This document shows positions 51,522 to 61,808 of a stretch of 64,000 nt of DNA, one piece after another (positions within the stretch are counted from its first letter, which is position 1; each line of letters opens with the position of its first letter). Source of the DNA: Mantis religiosa (taxonomy: Eukaryota; Arthropoda; Insecta; Mantodea; Mantidae); contig CM060950.1 in the NCBI GenBank assembly GCA_030765055.1, positions 271,758,884 to 271,822,883 of the forward strand, written 5' to 3'. Under the pieces are notes generated by a model, which was not told the origin of the DNA, searched no databases, and was given only the letters and a program-made list of their open reading frames with translations. The translations under genes were made by a program, and so were the position numbers.

Positions 51522-52762
51522 GAAAATTCCAAGTCATAAATCACAATGAAGATATAATAAAATGTCCTATGTGTGGTAAAGTGAATATGGACTTTCATAA
51601 TGTATTATACTGTAGTCAAAACAGCAATAGAGAAACAAAGATGCCACAAGAATGGTAACAAAAGCGAAAGAAATGAGATTCGGGTGATGGTAGGTTGTCT
51701 GTGGAAGACATATATAACCGAAATCGTAAAATGAGAACATCAGTTACTACCAAACACATTTTCTCACTTAAAAGAACTGCAAAACTCAAAGACATATGAA
51801 CACTGGCCAACGCGATCGAGGGGCGCTGTTGCTCAACTTGGTAATCTTGTAACAGAGGTGACCCTGTACTTCAGAGCACGATTTATACACCGGCCACACT
51901 GCCGCCCATTGTTTCTGTTAAGTCAACAATTCATTAGATATCCCTCTGGAAGTTGATAAAACAGGAAACAACTTTTAAACCAGCAGCTCTGTTATCGACT
52001 CCGCGGATTTTACCCGGAAATCCAGCTATAGTAGGTATTCTGCTTCTATGAAGCTGCTTCACAGAAAATATTTTTACCTACCACCACCACAAGTTTCAAA
52101 GGTTTTCAAAAATCGACATCTTCTCTATGTTCTGATCGGAGAGCATGTTTTAACAAATTAGTTGTATACCTATGAATAAATCGGTTTATATTTGTTAATA
52201 GAAAAATTGCTTGTCTCTGCTTCGACGGACACGATCACACACACTAACATAACACAGGGAAAAGAGGAATATACTACTTTAATTTAGTGTATATTAATAA
52301 TACAGCAGCTGTAGTTTAAAATAAGACTTGATACATGCTTAGTCACTTTAGTAATAACGTAATACACAGCTACACTTAAACGAACTGAGATTAATTCATG
52401 CGTTTTCAACCCTTTCCGGGGGTACATCAGATCTGTAGCGTATCGCCCTGTTTTACAGGAAGAAACAGTACTTTCTTTCATAAACAGTGTGATGAGCACA
52501 AACTGTATACAATTATCCATAAGCTCGTTGAGGATAATGCCAAGAAATATTGGTCCAATTATGCGCGTTTCTATTAAACCATACACCAAGATTTTCTCCT
52601 CATACAGAAGCTGTACATGTGTACCTTATGAACTGACACCTCAACAGGGTGAAAGAAGAGTGAATATCTTTCGTCAGCTTATCAATAATTAAAATTATTG
52701 TAAATGTATATGCAAATATATATGTAAATGTAATTATTAAAATTTAAAATTATTAAAAAATC
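51522..52762. other. AT-rich intergenic DNA, no gene recognised
   Basis: No domain or transposon signature recognised. Open frames are short, the longest about 100 codons on the - strand at 52,284-52,589 and without recognisable similarity. Confidence 0.5.
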
Positions 52763-53310
52763 AGTTCGGTCCCAAAGTAATGTTGTGTCTGGTGAAACGT
52801 TTAAGGTGTGATTCACTGAGAGTTTGTTCCAAACAGGCGTGCGATTGATGTGGATCTTTATTAAGAACTGGAACTAGCTCATGAAATTTTGAGACGGAGA
52901 TATTCAGCATTAGTTAACCGAAATCAGAATCCAGTTGCAACAGGACCATGCAACAACCCATACTGCATGAACAACGATAGAAAAGTTCAGGAATTGGGAA
53001 GAATCGAAATGCTACCACACCCAGCATTCAGCCCTGATCACGCACCACCAGGTTACCATCTTTTTCGATCCATGGCCCATTTTCTACGTGGAAGAAATTT
53101 TGACCACATTGAGCAGTGCAAGTGGATGTCACCGATCTTTTCTCATAAAAAACCAGAGACTGGTACCATAGTGAGATATTAAACCTCGCTAAACAATGGC
53201 TAAGGAACATAGAATGTAATGGCCTATACTTGGAAAATTAGTTAATTGTTTATTAGAACACATGTAAAATAATTGTGTTTCTTAAAAAGCGACATTACTT
53301 ATGAAAAGTT
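52763..53310 (+). mobile_element. Dead mariner-type DNA transposon, internally deleted
   Basis: Starts with a terminal-repeat-like TTCGGTCCCAAAGTAATGTTG (about 52,765-52,785) joined at once to the catalytic part of a mariner transposase. At the first catalytic block the expected VWWD is read as VW-stop-N. Near 52,844 IDVDLY is followed by TAA, then RRRYSALVNR. The second Asp block (QQDHATTH, near 52,940) lies in another frame. SPDHAPPGYHLF shows Gly in place of the last catalytic Asp. The C-terminus is NGLYLEN at about 53,215, followed by the 3' end CGACATTACTT near 53,290-53,300, which mirrors the 5' terminal repeat. It cannot make active transposase. Confidence 0.75.
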
Positions 53311-54176
53311 ATCTGTAAAATATGATTTGTCCCTTTTTAGCAACTTCGCAGTTACCTGGGTCCGGCGCTATCACGAAAAATAAGATATAGAATGGTAGTT
53401 ACATGATCAACTCCAGTATATATGGGAGGAGTCAATTTAATCGATTCTGTAATTGCATAATAAGTAATAAAAATACCTCCCAGGAAGTACAAGGCTACCG
53501 TGCCATATGATTCACTTTATCCTTGTTGGTTTATTTATTGGAAGAATCGGCAAGCTGATGAAACACCTAGGAGGTGAACATTGATTTTCTTAGATTTCGA
53601 AAGGCAACTACAATTAAGCCCATTTTCAATGAAAAACCTATCATACCTTCCTCAAAGCCTGAACGAATAAGTATTAGTAATATTGATAGTATTTATAAAT
53701 TAATCAAAATGGGGGAGGAGCAGCTGGTGCAATTGAATAAAGTTGACATTTACCAACAATGGAACCACCGAAAGCAAAATGCAATGTACGAATTGCAATA
53801 AAATTGGGAATCTGATGGTCTATACTTTGCAAACTAGTTAATTTATTGTCATAACACATTACAAATAATTTTTTTCTTAAAAAACGACATTACCTTTGAG
53901 ACAGTATCTCTAAATGAATCACAGAGTTTGCAATATAGGTATAGGGTAACTAGATGTCAGAATTTAGTATTATATACAATGAATGTTTACTTGGAAGCTT
54001 TGCTTATACGGATTATAAAAATCCATGTATAAAGATTTGTGCGCTATGTTACTGCAGTCACTGCTACTTATAAATTCCTTATGTGATAGGCAGAATTTTA
54101 TCTTACGTGCCCCGCCTTGCCCATGTTATGTCTTGCGAATTTTAGCCGATACGCCTTATCTCTTTGCCATGTAGTA
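53311..54176. other. Intergenic DNA around the second mariner fragment
   Basis: Apart from the mariner end at 53,795-53,907 I see no recognised gene. A 75-codon open frame at 53,574-53,801 (+) shows no family similarity that I can name. Confidence 0.45.
53795..53907 (+). mobile_element. Second mariner 3' end fragment
   Basis: About 110 bp closely resembling 53,200-53,300: a DGLYFAN coding end, then TAATTTATTG and a CTTAAAAAACGACATTACCTTTGAGAC terminal repeat. The CGACATTACC...GAGAC end is complementary to the GGTCCCAAAGTAATGT at 52,768. It is probably the remains of a second copy of the same family, or the true 3' end of a rearranged one. Confidence 0.5.
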
Positions 54177-56150
54177 AGGAGCACCATAAGTTAAAATAGG
54201 TTCTATTGCGCCTTTATAAATAGTTTCTAGCGCCTTATTTCCCAGTCCCCAAGTGAGTTTTGCGCACTTGGACAGATTATGCAGAAGTCGTAGCGCTTTG
54301 TCATGTACTTGATCTATGTGGTGATCAAAGCTAAACTTTCTATCAATGTAAATACCAAGATATTTAATAACATTCACTTGTTCCAGAGTTTTATTGTTCA
54401 GATATATGCTGATTGCTTCATTTATGATTAGCTTTCTTCTTTGATATTATAAAAACTTTTGATTTTGAGTCGTTAAACTGAATTTTATTTTTTTAGCCCA
54501 TAACTCAATTTTCTTTAAGTCCTGATTTGAAAAATTTTCAGCATATAATATACTTTTTCCTTTTGTCATAACAAGTAAATCATCAGCAAATGCTATTACC
54601 TCTGTCCACGGTGTAAATTCCAATTTTAGCAAAGAATTATATAGTATATTCCAAAATCCAGGCGCACTGCAAGATCCTTGCGGACAGCCTCTCTGGACCC
54701 GTACTTCAGTCCTGAATTCATTCGTAGAGAGAGTTGCTTTCCTGTTTTTAAAACAATCCTTTGTAAGTTGATACAAATTTCTTGGGCACTGCATCTCTCT
54801 TAAGTTATTTAAAACACTAGGCCACCATCATGCATCAAAAGCTCCTTTCACGTCCAAACTCACCAAAACAACATAACCAAAGGATTTTAGCTCATCTTCA
54901 ATGAATACTTTCAGCGCCATTGCTGCATCTGTCGTGCTTTTCTGAGCTTTAAATCCAAATTGTCTTGTACTGTAAAGGTTTCTCGTGTTAATATAATATT
55001 CAATCCTATTTATCATAAATCTTTCTAAAACTTTACCGCATATGTTCAACAAGTTATGGGTCGATATTTTGTTATCGTTTCACTACCTTCTTTACCTGGC
55101 TTTACTTTAGGAACTATAGATGAACGCTTCCATCTTTCTGGAAAAATTCCTTCCATAAGACATTGATTATATGTTGCTGTAAAGAAATATGGGAACATTT
55201 TAAAAGCATTTAACAGAATATCACTAGATATTTTATCTTCTTCCGGTGACTTTTTTGGATTGAAATTTTTTAATACAACCCAAATTTCATTAGGTGTAAA
55301 TTCCTTGTCATCTGGGGTACTAATTACTTCCTCTGCAAGCCTCCTTAGATCTTTTTGCCGTTCAGTATCATCTTGTACCCTATCCTCCGGAATGAAGTTC
55401 TCCAGCATATACTTTAATGTGCTTGGTATATCTTCAGTGTAGGTTCCATCTTCTCTTTGCAATGTAGTAAGTGAATTCTGATAACTTATTTTAATTGCTG
55501 CGATCTTATAGACTACAGTCCAAGGATTAGTCCCATCAGTTACATTACAAATTTCCCTCCAGGATTTAAACTTTTCGTCATTTATTTTCCTTTGGTATTG
55601 CCGATTACCTTCCAAGTACTGATTCCTCCTTTCTTCTCTTAACTGCTCATTATTAATAGTTCGTTGATATCGTCGTCTTAATGCATTTACCTTTTTCCTA
55701 AATATGGTTAGTTCAATGGTCCACCAGGGAACTGATTTGCCTCTAATTGCCTGCTTCTTACCCCTGCTTACTCTAATCGCTTCCCTGCATGCAGCTTCCA
55801 TACTATTGTAGCACATTTCAATTGTATATTCAACGTTATTTTCTTTTACTTTATGGGCGAGCTGTTCATGCACACTGCCCATTGCCCTGACAATTAAAAT
55901 TTTTGGTCAGCTTTCGTAGCAACGTTTCCTCAAATGCCTTATAATTTTCTGGGCTAGTTATATATTTAATTCCCCTTAATGTACGAGTTTGTGTTTTGAT
56001 TGCATTTCCTATTATGAACGATATTATCTTATGGTCAGAGCAGCTTTCTTGCTCTCCAACGGTCCAATCCCTTACATCTCAAAGGAGTTTGTCATTAACG
56101 ATAGTAAAATCGACCCAACTCCTTCCAGTTTGGGATTCAAAAGCTGGCAA
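54177..56150 (-). pseudogene. Truncated sister copy of the R1-clade-like ORF2
   Basis: The - strand matches the intact ORF2 at 57,064-60,696 at about 95% nucleotide identity by eye, from about residue 175 of that protein (FESQTGRSWVD, late endonuclease) to residue 832 (ILTYGAP, end of the RT region). It is broken by stops and frameshifts, for example near 55,880, 55,050, 54,830 and 54,440, although FADD and GCPQGS-type RT motifs remain. Its 5' end joins the (ACAT)n tract directly at 56,150/56,151. Its 3' end is lost at about 54,177, so RNase H and the 3' UTR are missing. Confidence 0.92.
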
Positions 56151-56896
56151 ATGTATGTATGTATGTATGTATGTATGTATGTATGTATGTATGTATGTAT
56201 GTATGTATGTATGTATGTATGTATGTATGTATGTATGTATGTATGTATGTATGTATGTATGTATGTATGTATGTATGTATGTATGTATGTATGTATGTAT
56301 GTATGTATGTATGTATGTATGTATGTATGTATGTATGTATGTATGTATGTATGTATGTATGTATGTATGTATGTATGTATGTATGTATGTATGTATGTAT
56401 GTATGTATGTATGTATGTATGTATGTATGTATGTATGTATGTATGTATGTATGTATGTATGTATGTATGTATGTATGTATGTATGTATGTATGTATGTAT
56501 GTATGTATGTATGTATGTATGTATGTATGTATGTATGTATGTATGTATGTATGTATGTATGTATGTATGTATGTATGTATGTATGTATGTATGTATGTAT
56601 GTATGTATGTATGTATGTATGTATGTATGTATGTATGTATGTATGTATGTATGTATGTATGTATGTATGTATGTATGTATGTATGTATGTATGTATGTAT
56701 GTATGTATGTATGTATGTATGTATGTATGTATGTATGTATGTATGTATGTATGTATGTATGTATGTATGTATGTATGTATGTATGTATGTATGTATGTAT
56801 GTATGTATGTATGTATGTATGTATGTATGTATGTATGTATGTATGTATGTATGTATGTATGTATGTATGTATGTATGTATGTATGTATGTATGTAT
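56151..56896. repeat. (ATGT)n / (ACAT)n microsatellite, 746 bp
   Basis: About 186 uninterrupted units, read ATGT on + and ACAT on -. On the - strand it follows the poly(A) end of the full-length retrotransposon and precedes the truncated sister copy. The repeat is open in all frames on both strands (Met-Tyr-Val-Cys and His-Thr-Tyr-Ile periodic translations), which are not genes. Confidence 0.98.
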
Positions 56897-57063
56897 TTTT
56901 TTTTTTTATTTTATTGAACTTTAACAGCATGCCCCGTTTACATGCATTTAATTACATAGATACATTATAAATAGTAATCACATTTTGATATTATTTTACA
57001 ATAGTTTTTTAAATATTAGAATTTAAATGTTCAATTCACGTATTGTTTTAAAATAAAAATTGT
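56897..57063 (-). promoter_or_regulatory. 3' UTR and A-rich terminus of the full-length element
   Basis: The - strand after the ORF2 stop carries GGGGCATGCTGTTAAAG, then an AATAAAAT signal, then 12 A, then TACATACA. A similar GGAGCATGCAGTGTTAA block precedes the A run of the related element at 62,543-62,575. A conserved 3' terminal motif is the kind of signal recognised by the element's own reverse transcriptase. Confidence 0.65.
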
Positions 57064-60000
57064 TTACAAGTCAATTGAATTAACATATATACAAAAAGCT
57101 TTCAAATGTTTATTTATAAGGTTTTGGTTTGACACTGGCCAATTTCCTCCATTCTTGTGTACTTCTTCAATCAACTTGTCCCTCTGATGTTTTGTGTCTC
57201 TACATTCATAAATGAGGTGGTTTGCGGTCTGCTGTGGGCTATTGCAGGTGCATTGGGGATCATCTATGATATGAAATCTATACAAGTAAGCTTTAGTTTT
57301 TCCATGTCCTGATACCATTGCAGTGAATGTCGCTGTTAATGGTAGTTTTGTCTTAAGACGATCCTTTATCAAAGGGAAGAATGATTTGGTAAGGGCTCCT
57401 TTACTTGTACTGCTCCATCTCTGTTGCCACTGTAGATGTCCTGCCCTCTCTATTTCAGTTTTCAAAGAAGATTTTGGTACCTTGTTGTAAATAGTCTTTA
57501 TTTCGATGTCTTCAGCAGCTGATTTTGCTAATATGTCTGCTAGCACGTTACCAGTAACTCCTGCATGTGCTTTCACCCAACTAAAGTGTATTGTCCACTG
57601 ATTTCTTTCTAAAGTTCCTAGTCTATAAAGTGTCTCCTCAGGAATATAATTGTGTTTATTGTTGTTTTGTAAGGTGGATAGTGCCACCTGACTATCTGTA
57701 AATATGGCTACAGTCTTCTCTTTGTTCAGCGTATTTGCCATGTTTTGTAGCTCTTCAAGTGCTTTCAAAATAGCCAGTTGTTCGGCCTGATTGTTTGAAC
57801 ACCTTCCATCCAGCCTGAATTGCAGTTGTCGAATTACAGTATTGTGCTTGTACAGAACTACAGCAGCCCCGACTTTTTCATCTGATTTACTCCCATCCGT
57901 AAAAATTTGAAAGACGTATGCCCCATCATCCTCAACTGCTTTTATATGAGGTCGTTCTGCTGGATGGTTCCAGACGCTTGGTGGTAGGGGTGCATCATAG
58001 TCACGTTCACTGTGTATATCATTATACAGTTTTATTTTGCCTTGTATTGTTATACCAATTGGCTGGATGCCGGCAATAACACAAGATGCATCATAAGAAA
58101 TTGTCCTATATGCCTTCGTCATTTTTATATTGAACAATCTCTGAATCCTCTCGAATTTTTTAATGTTCTTCTGCTTTTCTAGGGCAAATCCCCACACAGG
58201 AGCACCATAAGTTAAAATAGGTTCTATTGCGCCTTTATAAATAGTTTCTAGCGCCTTATTTCCCAGTCCCCAAGTGAGTTTTGCGCACTTGGAAAGATTA
58301 TGCAGAAGTCGTAGTGCTTTGTCATGTACTTGATCTATGTGGTGATCAAAGCTAAACTTCCTATCAATGTAAATACCAAGATATTTAATAACATCCACTT
58401 GTTCCAGAGTTTTATTGTTCAGATATATGCTGATTGCTTCATTATGATTAGTTTTCTTCTTTGATATTACCAAAACTTTTGATTTTGAGTCGTTAAACTG
58501 GATTTTATTTTCTTTAGCCCATAACTCAATTTTCTTTATGTCCTGATTTGAAAAATTTTCAGCATCTAATATACTTTTTCCTTTTGTCATGACAAGTAAA
58601 TCATCAGCAAATGCTATTACCTCTGTCCGCGTTGTAAATTCCAATTTTAGCAAAGAGTTATATAGTATATTCCAAAGTCCAGGCCCACAACAAGATCCTT
58701 GCGGACAGCCTCGCTGGACCTGTACTTCAGTCCTGAATTCATTCGTAGAGAGAGTTGCTTTCCTATTTTTAAAATAATCCTTTGTAAGTTGGTACAAATT
58801 TCTTGGGCACTTCATCTCTCTTAAGTTATTTAAGACACTAGGCCACCAACATGCATCAAAAGCTCCTTTCACGTCCAAACTCACCAAAACAACATAACCA
58901 AAAGATTTTAGCTCATCTTCAATGAATACCTTCAGCGCCATTGCTGCATCTGTCGTGCTTTTCTGAGCTTTAAATCCAAATTGTCTTGTACTGTAAAGGT
59001 TTCTCGTGTTAATATGATATTCAATCCTATTTATCATTAACTTTTCTAAAACTTTACCGCATATGTTCAACAAGCTGATTGGTCGATATTTTGTTATCGT
59101 TACACTATCTTCTTTGCCTGGCTTTACTATAGGAACTATAGATGAACGCTTCCATCTTTCTGGAAAAATTCCTTCCATAAGACATTGATTATATATTGCT
59201 GTAAAGAAATATGGGAACATTTTAAAAGCATTTAACAGAATATCACTAGATATTCCATCTTCTCCCGGTGACCTTTTTGGATTGAAATTTTTTAATACAA
59301 CCCAAATCTCATTAGGTGTAAATTCCTTGTCATCTGGGGTACTAATTACTTCCTCTGCAAGCCTCCTTAGGTCTTTTTGTCGTTCAGTATCATCTTGTAC
59401 CCTATCCTCCGGAATGAAGTTCTCCAGCATATACTTTAATGTGCTTGGTATATCTTCAGTGTAGGTTCCATCTTCTCTTTGCAATGTAGTAAGTGAATTC
59501 TGATATCTTATTTTATTGGCTGCGATCTTATAGACTACAGTCCAAGGATTAGTCCCATCAGTTACATTACAAAATTCCCTCCAGGATTTAAACTTTTCGT
59601 CATTTATTTTCCTTTGGTATTGCCGATTACCTTCCAAGTACTGATTCCTTCTTTCTTCTCTTAACTGCTCATTATTAATAGTTCGTTGATATCGTCGTCT
59701 TAATGCATTTACCTTTTTCCTCAATATGGTTAGTTCAATGGTCCACCAGGGAACTGATTTGCCTTTAATTGCCTGCTTCTTACCCCTGCTTACTCTAAAC
59801 GCTTCCCTGCATGCAGCTTCCATACTATTGTAGAACATTTCAATTGTATATTCAACATTATTTTCTTTTACTTTATCGGCGAGCTGTTCATCCACACTCT
59901 GTCCATTGCCCAGACAATTAAAATTTTTGGTCAGCTTTCGTGGCAACGTTTCCTCAAATGTCTTATAATTTTCTGGTCTAGTTATATATTTAATTCCCTT

Positions 60001-60696
60001 TAATGTACGAGTTTGGGTTTTGATTGCATTTCCTATTGTGAACGATATTATCTTATGATCAGAGCAGCTTTCTTGCTCTCCAACGGTCCATTCCCTTACA
60101 TCTCTAAGGAGTTTGTCATTAACGATAGTCAAATCGACCCAACTCCTTCCAGTTTGGGATTCAAAAGTTGGCAAGCCGTTGTTTTCATTCATGATATGTA
60201 AATTTGTTGCTGTAATGAATTCTTCAAATATTCTACCACGCTGATTAGTTATTATATCATGCCAAAGTTTGTTTCTGGCGTTACTATCTGCTAGTATTAT
60301 CAGACCCTTTCCTTTAATATGCTGGAGAATATTTTCAATCTTGTTAATGTCATCTTCTATATTCAAGTGCCCATCAAAGTACATACAAGCTGCAAAAAAT
60401 GTTTTCTTATTATATACAACCTGTATAACAACACAATCACTGTCGGAAAGCTGACCAATGGTAGTTACGTCAATATTTTTGTTGTTTATAAATATTGCTG
60501 CTCGTTTACCCGTAGTACCAACTGTATATATTCTAAAATGTAATGGTACACCTGCTGGTTTATTGTTAATCAAGTAGGGCTCCTGAATAAATACTATATC
60601 TATAGCTTTTTCATTCACAAGCTGTACCAAATTAGCAGTCGCAATCCTTGAATGTTTCAAGTTAACCTGAAAACATGTTAATCTGTATCTATCCAT
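57064..60696 (-). CDS. Retrotransposon ORF2: endonuclease, reverse transcriptase, RNase H (1,210 aa)
   Basis: A single uninterrupted frame encodes the target-primed reverse transcription machine. Residues 1-225 are an APE-type endonuclease with E39 (FIQEPYL), D137/N139 (ADSNARNKLWH), D188 (SWVDLT) and the S212-D213-H214 motif. About 510-840 is the reverse transcriptase: KYRPISLLN, D608 in LDVKGAFDA, GCPQGS at 663-668, F696-A-D698-D699 as the active-site FADD, and KYLGIYID. About 928-1,060 is RNase H with D934 (FTDGSK), E972, D1001, H1044 and D1054, all retained. A C-terminal C1149-x-C1151-x8-H1160-x4-C1165 motif is typical of such ORF2 proteins. All catalytic residues are present, so the enzyme looks functional. 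The ORF1-ORF2 junction (TAA-A-ATG) suggests termination-reinitiation. Confidence 0.95.
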   Translation of the reverse strand: MDRYRLTCFQVNLKHSRIATANLVQLVNEKAIDIVFIQEPYLINNKPAGVPLHFRIYTVGTTGKRAAIFINNKNIDVTTIGQLSDSDCVVIQVVYNKKTFFAACMYFDGHLNIEDDINKIENILQHIKGKGLIILADSNARNKLWHDIITNQRGRIFEEFITATNLHIMNENNGLPTFESQTGRSWVDLTIVNDKLLRDVREWTVGEQESCSDHKIISFTIGNAIKTQTRTLKGIKYITRPENYKTFEETLPRKLTKNFNCLGNGQSVDEQLADKVKENNVEYTIEMFYNSMEAACREAFRVSRGKKQAIKGKSVPWWTIELTILRKKVNALRRRYQRTINNEQLREERRNQYLEGNRQYQRKINDEKFKSWREFCNVTDGTNPWTVVYKIAANKIRYQNSLTTLQREDGTYTEDIPSTLKYMLENFIPEDRVQDDTERQKDLRRLAEEVISTPDDKEFTPNEIWVVLKNFNPKRSPGEDGISSDILLNAFKMFPYFFTAIYNQCLMEGIFPERWKRSSIVPIVKPGKEDSVTITKYRPISLLNICGKVLEKLMINRIEYHINTRNLYSTRQFGFKAQKSTTDAAMALKVFIEDELKSFGYVVLVSLDVKGAFDACWWPSVLNNLREMKCPRNLYQLTKDYFKNRKATLSTNEFRTEVQVQRGCPQGSCCGPGLWNILYNSLLKLEFTTRTEVIAFADDLLVMTKGKSILDAENFSNQDIKKIELWAKENKIQFNDSKSKVLVISKKKTNHNEAISIYLNNKTLEQVDVIKYLGIYIDRKFSFDHHIDQVHDKALRLLHNLSKCAKLTWGLGNKALETIYKGAIEPILTYGAPVWGFALEKQKNIKKFERIQRLFNIKMTKAYRTISYDASCVIAGIQPIGITIQGKIKLYNDIHSERDYDAPLPPSVWNHPAERPHIKAVEDDGAYVFQIFTDGSKSDEKVGAAVVLYKHNTVIRQLQFRLDGRCSNNQAEQLAILKALEELQNMANTLNKEKTVAIFTDSQVALSTLQNNNKHNYIPEETLYRLGTLERNQWTIHFSWVKAHAGVTGNVLADILAKSAAEDIEIKTIYNKVPKSSLKTEIERAGHLQWQQRWSSTSKGALTKSFFPLIKDRLKTKLPLTATFTAMVSGHGKTKAYLYRFHIIDDPQCTCNSPQQTANHLIYECRDTKHQRDKLIEEVHKNGGNWPVSNQNLINKHLKAFCIYVNSIDL

Positions 60697-60697
60697 T

Positions 60698-61795
60698 TTA
60701 ATAGTCGGTATTGTCTTTTAGCCGCCTAAGTGTTGCTTGATAACAGGAGCAATTCGTATCCAGTGCAGAATGATTTTCTGACACTTTGTTGTCTCTGTTA
60801 TATTTATTATACGTTACACAATTAATGCATTTATATGCAGCTCTGTTAGCAGTACATTCCTTTAGAGCATGCTTCTCTGCGCAATTTGGACATGTTTGCT
60901 GTCCTTTACAGTCCTGCGCACGATGATTATATTTACAGCAATTGAAGCAACGCCCAGCCTTGACATAATCATCCCAGTTACACATATTCCATCCTATTTT
61001 TAATCTTTTGCCAAGTATTTCCCTCCGTACAGTTGAAGTGACTTCAACAACCAAATTCAAATTCTTTTTCCTATCATGAAAGGAAAATTTAGGCTGAATC
61101 TCTGTGCTGAAATTCTCCAGCTCTGTATTTTGTGCTGTTAAAACCTCCACAGCATTCTCCGTTGTTATCTCATCTGGTATATTGAAAATAATTATTCTTG
61201 GATTTCTTTTCTTCGAGACGGTAGCCTCAAGCTCCTCTCCACACTTATTATTAATATTGTTGCAAATAGTATCTACTTCAGCTTTATTGTTCGATTGTAT
61301 TAGAACTTGTCCGTTCCTCAATGCCTTTACAGACTGAACACCAACCTTCATCTCTACAGGATTAACCTTAGTTTTCACCAGTGTCTTTATATATTCCACA
61401 CTTTGATTATTCTTGCTCCGAACAAGCAGTTTAAAGCACTTAGAGTCCCCTGTACGTGCAGCGCCAGTCAACACCGAAGCATAACTCCTTTCTACCCCAA
61501 ATTGCTCCACAACCCGTTCGGAAAATATCACCCCAGGTGTCACTTGTGATGCTATTCTCGCTCTCTTGCCAACACTCAACTGTTCCTGATAGTTCTGCAC
61601 TGCCATTTGTAAACTTTCGGTTTCATTTTCCTTCTGATTCACGATGTCTTTCATTTTTGTAAAATATTTACGTAAACTACTTACCGACTTCACAATATCC
61701 TGCTTCAAATCTTGACGCAAGTTTTTACTAGCCTCCGTAACATTTAAGAGCATTCTAAAGGCACTCTCAATACCCTCACTAACTTCATCCACCAT
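60698..61795 (-). CDS. Retrotransposon ORF1, zinc-knuckle RNA-binding protein (365 aa)
   Basis: ORF1 of non-LTR elements binds the element RNA and forms the particle that delivers it to the target. Residues 1-75 are charged and helical, probably coiled coil. About 120-255 is a mixed alpha/beta region of the type seen before the knuckles in insect ORF1 proteins. The C-terminal part holds CCHC knuckles: C283-x2-C286-x4-H291-x4-C296 and C302-x2-C305-x3-H309-x4-C314, plus a looser C323-x2-C326 with H342 and C349. The ATG lies about 13 bp from the ACAT tract, and the frame stays open upstream because ACAT repeats contain no stop, so the true N-terminus is uncertain. The protein is on the short side for an R1-type ORF1, so some 5' loss is possible. 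It ends TAA one base before the ORF2 ATG. Confidence 0.88.
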   Translation of the reverse strand: MVDEVSEGIESAFRMLLNVTEASKNLRQDLKQDIVKSVSSLRKYFTKMKDIVNQKENETESLQMAVQNYQEQLSVGKRARIASQVTPGVIFSERVVEQFGVERSYASVLTGAARTGDSKCFKLLVRSKNNQSVEYIKTLVKTKVNPVEMKVGVQSVKALRNGQVLIQSNNKAEVDTICNNINNKCGEELEATVSKKRNPRIIIFNIPDEITTENAVEVLTAQNTELENFSTEIQPKFSFHDRKKNLNLVVEVTSTVRREILGKRLKIGWNMCNWDDYVKAGRCFNCCKYNHRAQDCKGQQTCPNCAEKHALKECTANRAAYKCINCVTYNKYNRDNKVSENHSALDTNCSCYQATLRRLKDNTDY

Positions 61796-61808
61796 TTTGA
61801 AATCTCTT

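Larger units (their letters stand above)
56897..61808 (-). mobile_element. Full-length R1-clade-like (Waldo-type) non-LTR retrotransposon
   Basis: About 4.9 kb on the - strand: roughly 13 bp of leader, ORF1 (61,795-60,698), one base, ORF2 (60,696-57,064), a 3' UTR of about 155 bp and a 12-bp A run. Both ends abut (ACAT)n microsatellite. The domain order (CCHC ORF1, then APE endonuclease, RT, RNase H and C-terminal CCHC ORF2) fits the R1/I group. Waldo-type members of the R1 clade are known to insert into (ACAY)n repeats, and the ACAT flanks fit that. Both frames are intact, so it may be recent and competent, unless the minimal leader means it lost its 5' promoter. Confidence 0.88.

Noticed and set aside
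52284..52589. 101-codon open frame on the - strand as a host gene
   Set aside because: No recognisable domain, homology or supporting signals, and the length is compatible with chance in this region.
55989..56930. Met-Tyr-Val-Cys and His-Thr-Tyr-Ile periodic open frames, also at 61,785-62,558
   Set aside because: Direct translation of the (ATGT)n/(ACAT)n microsatellites; every frame is open.
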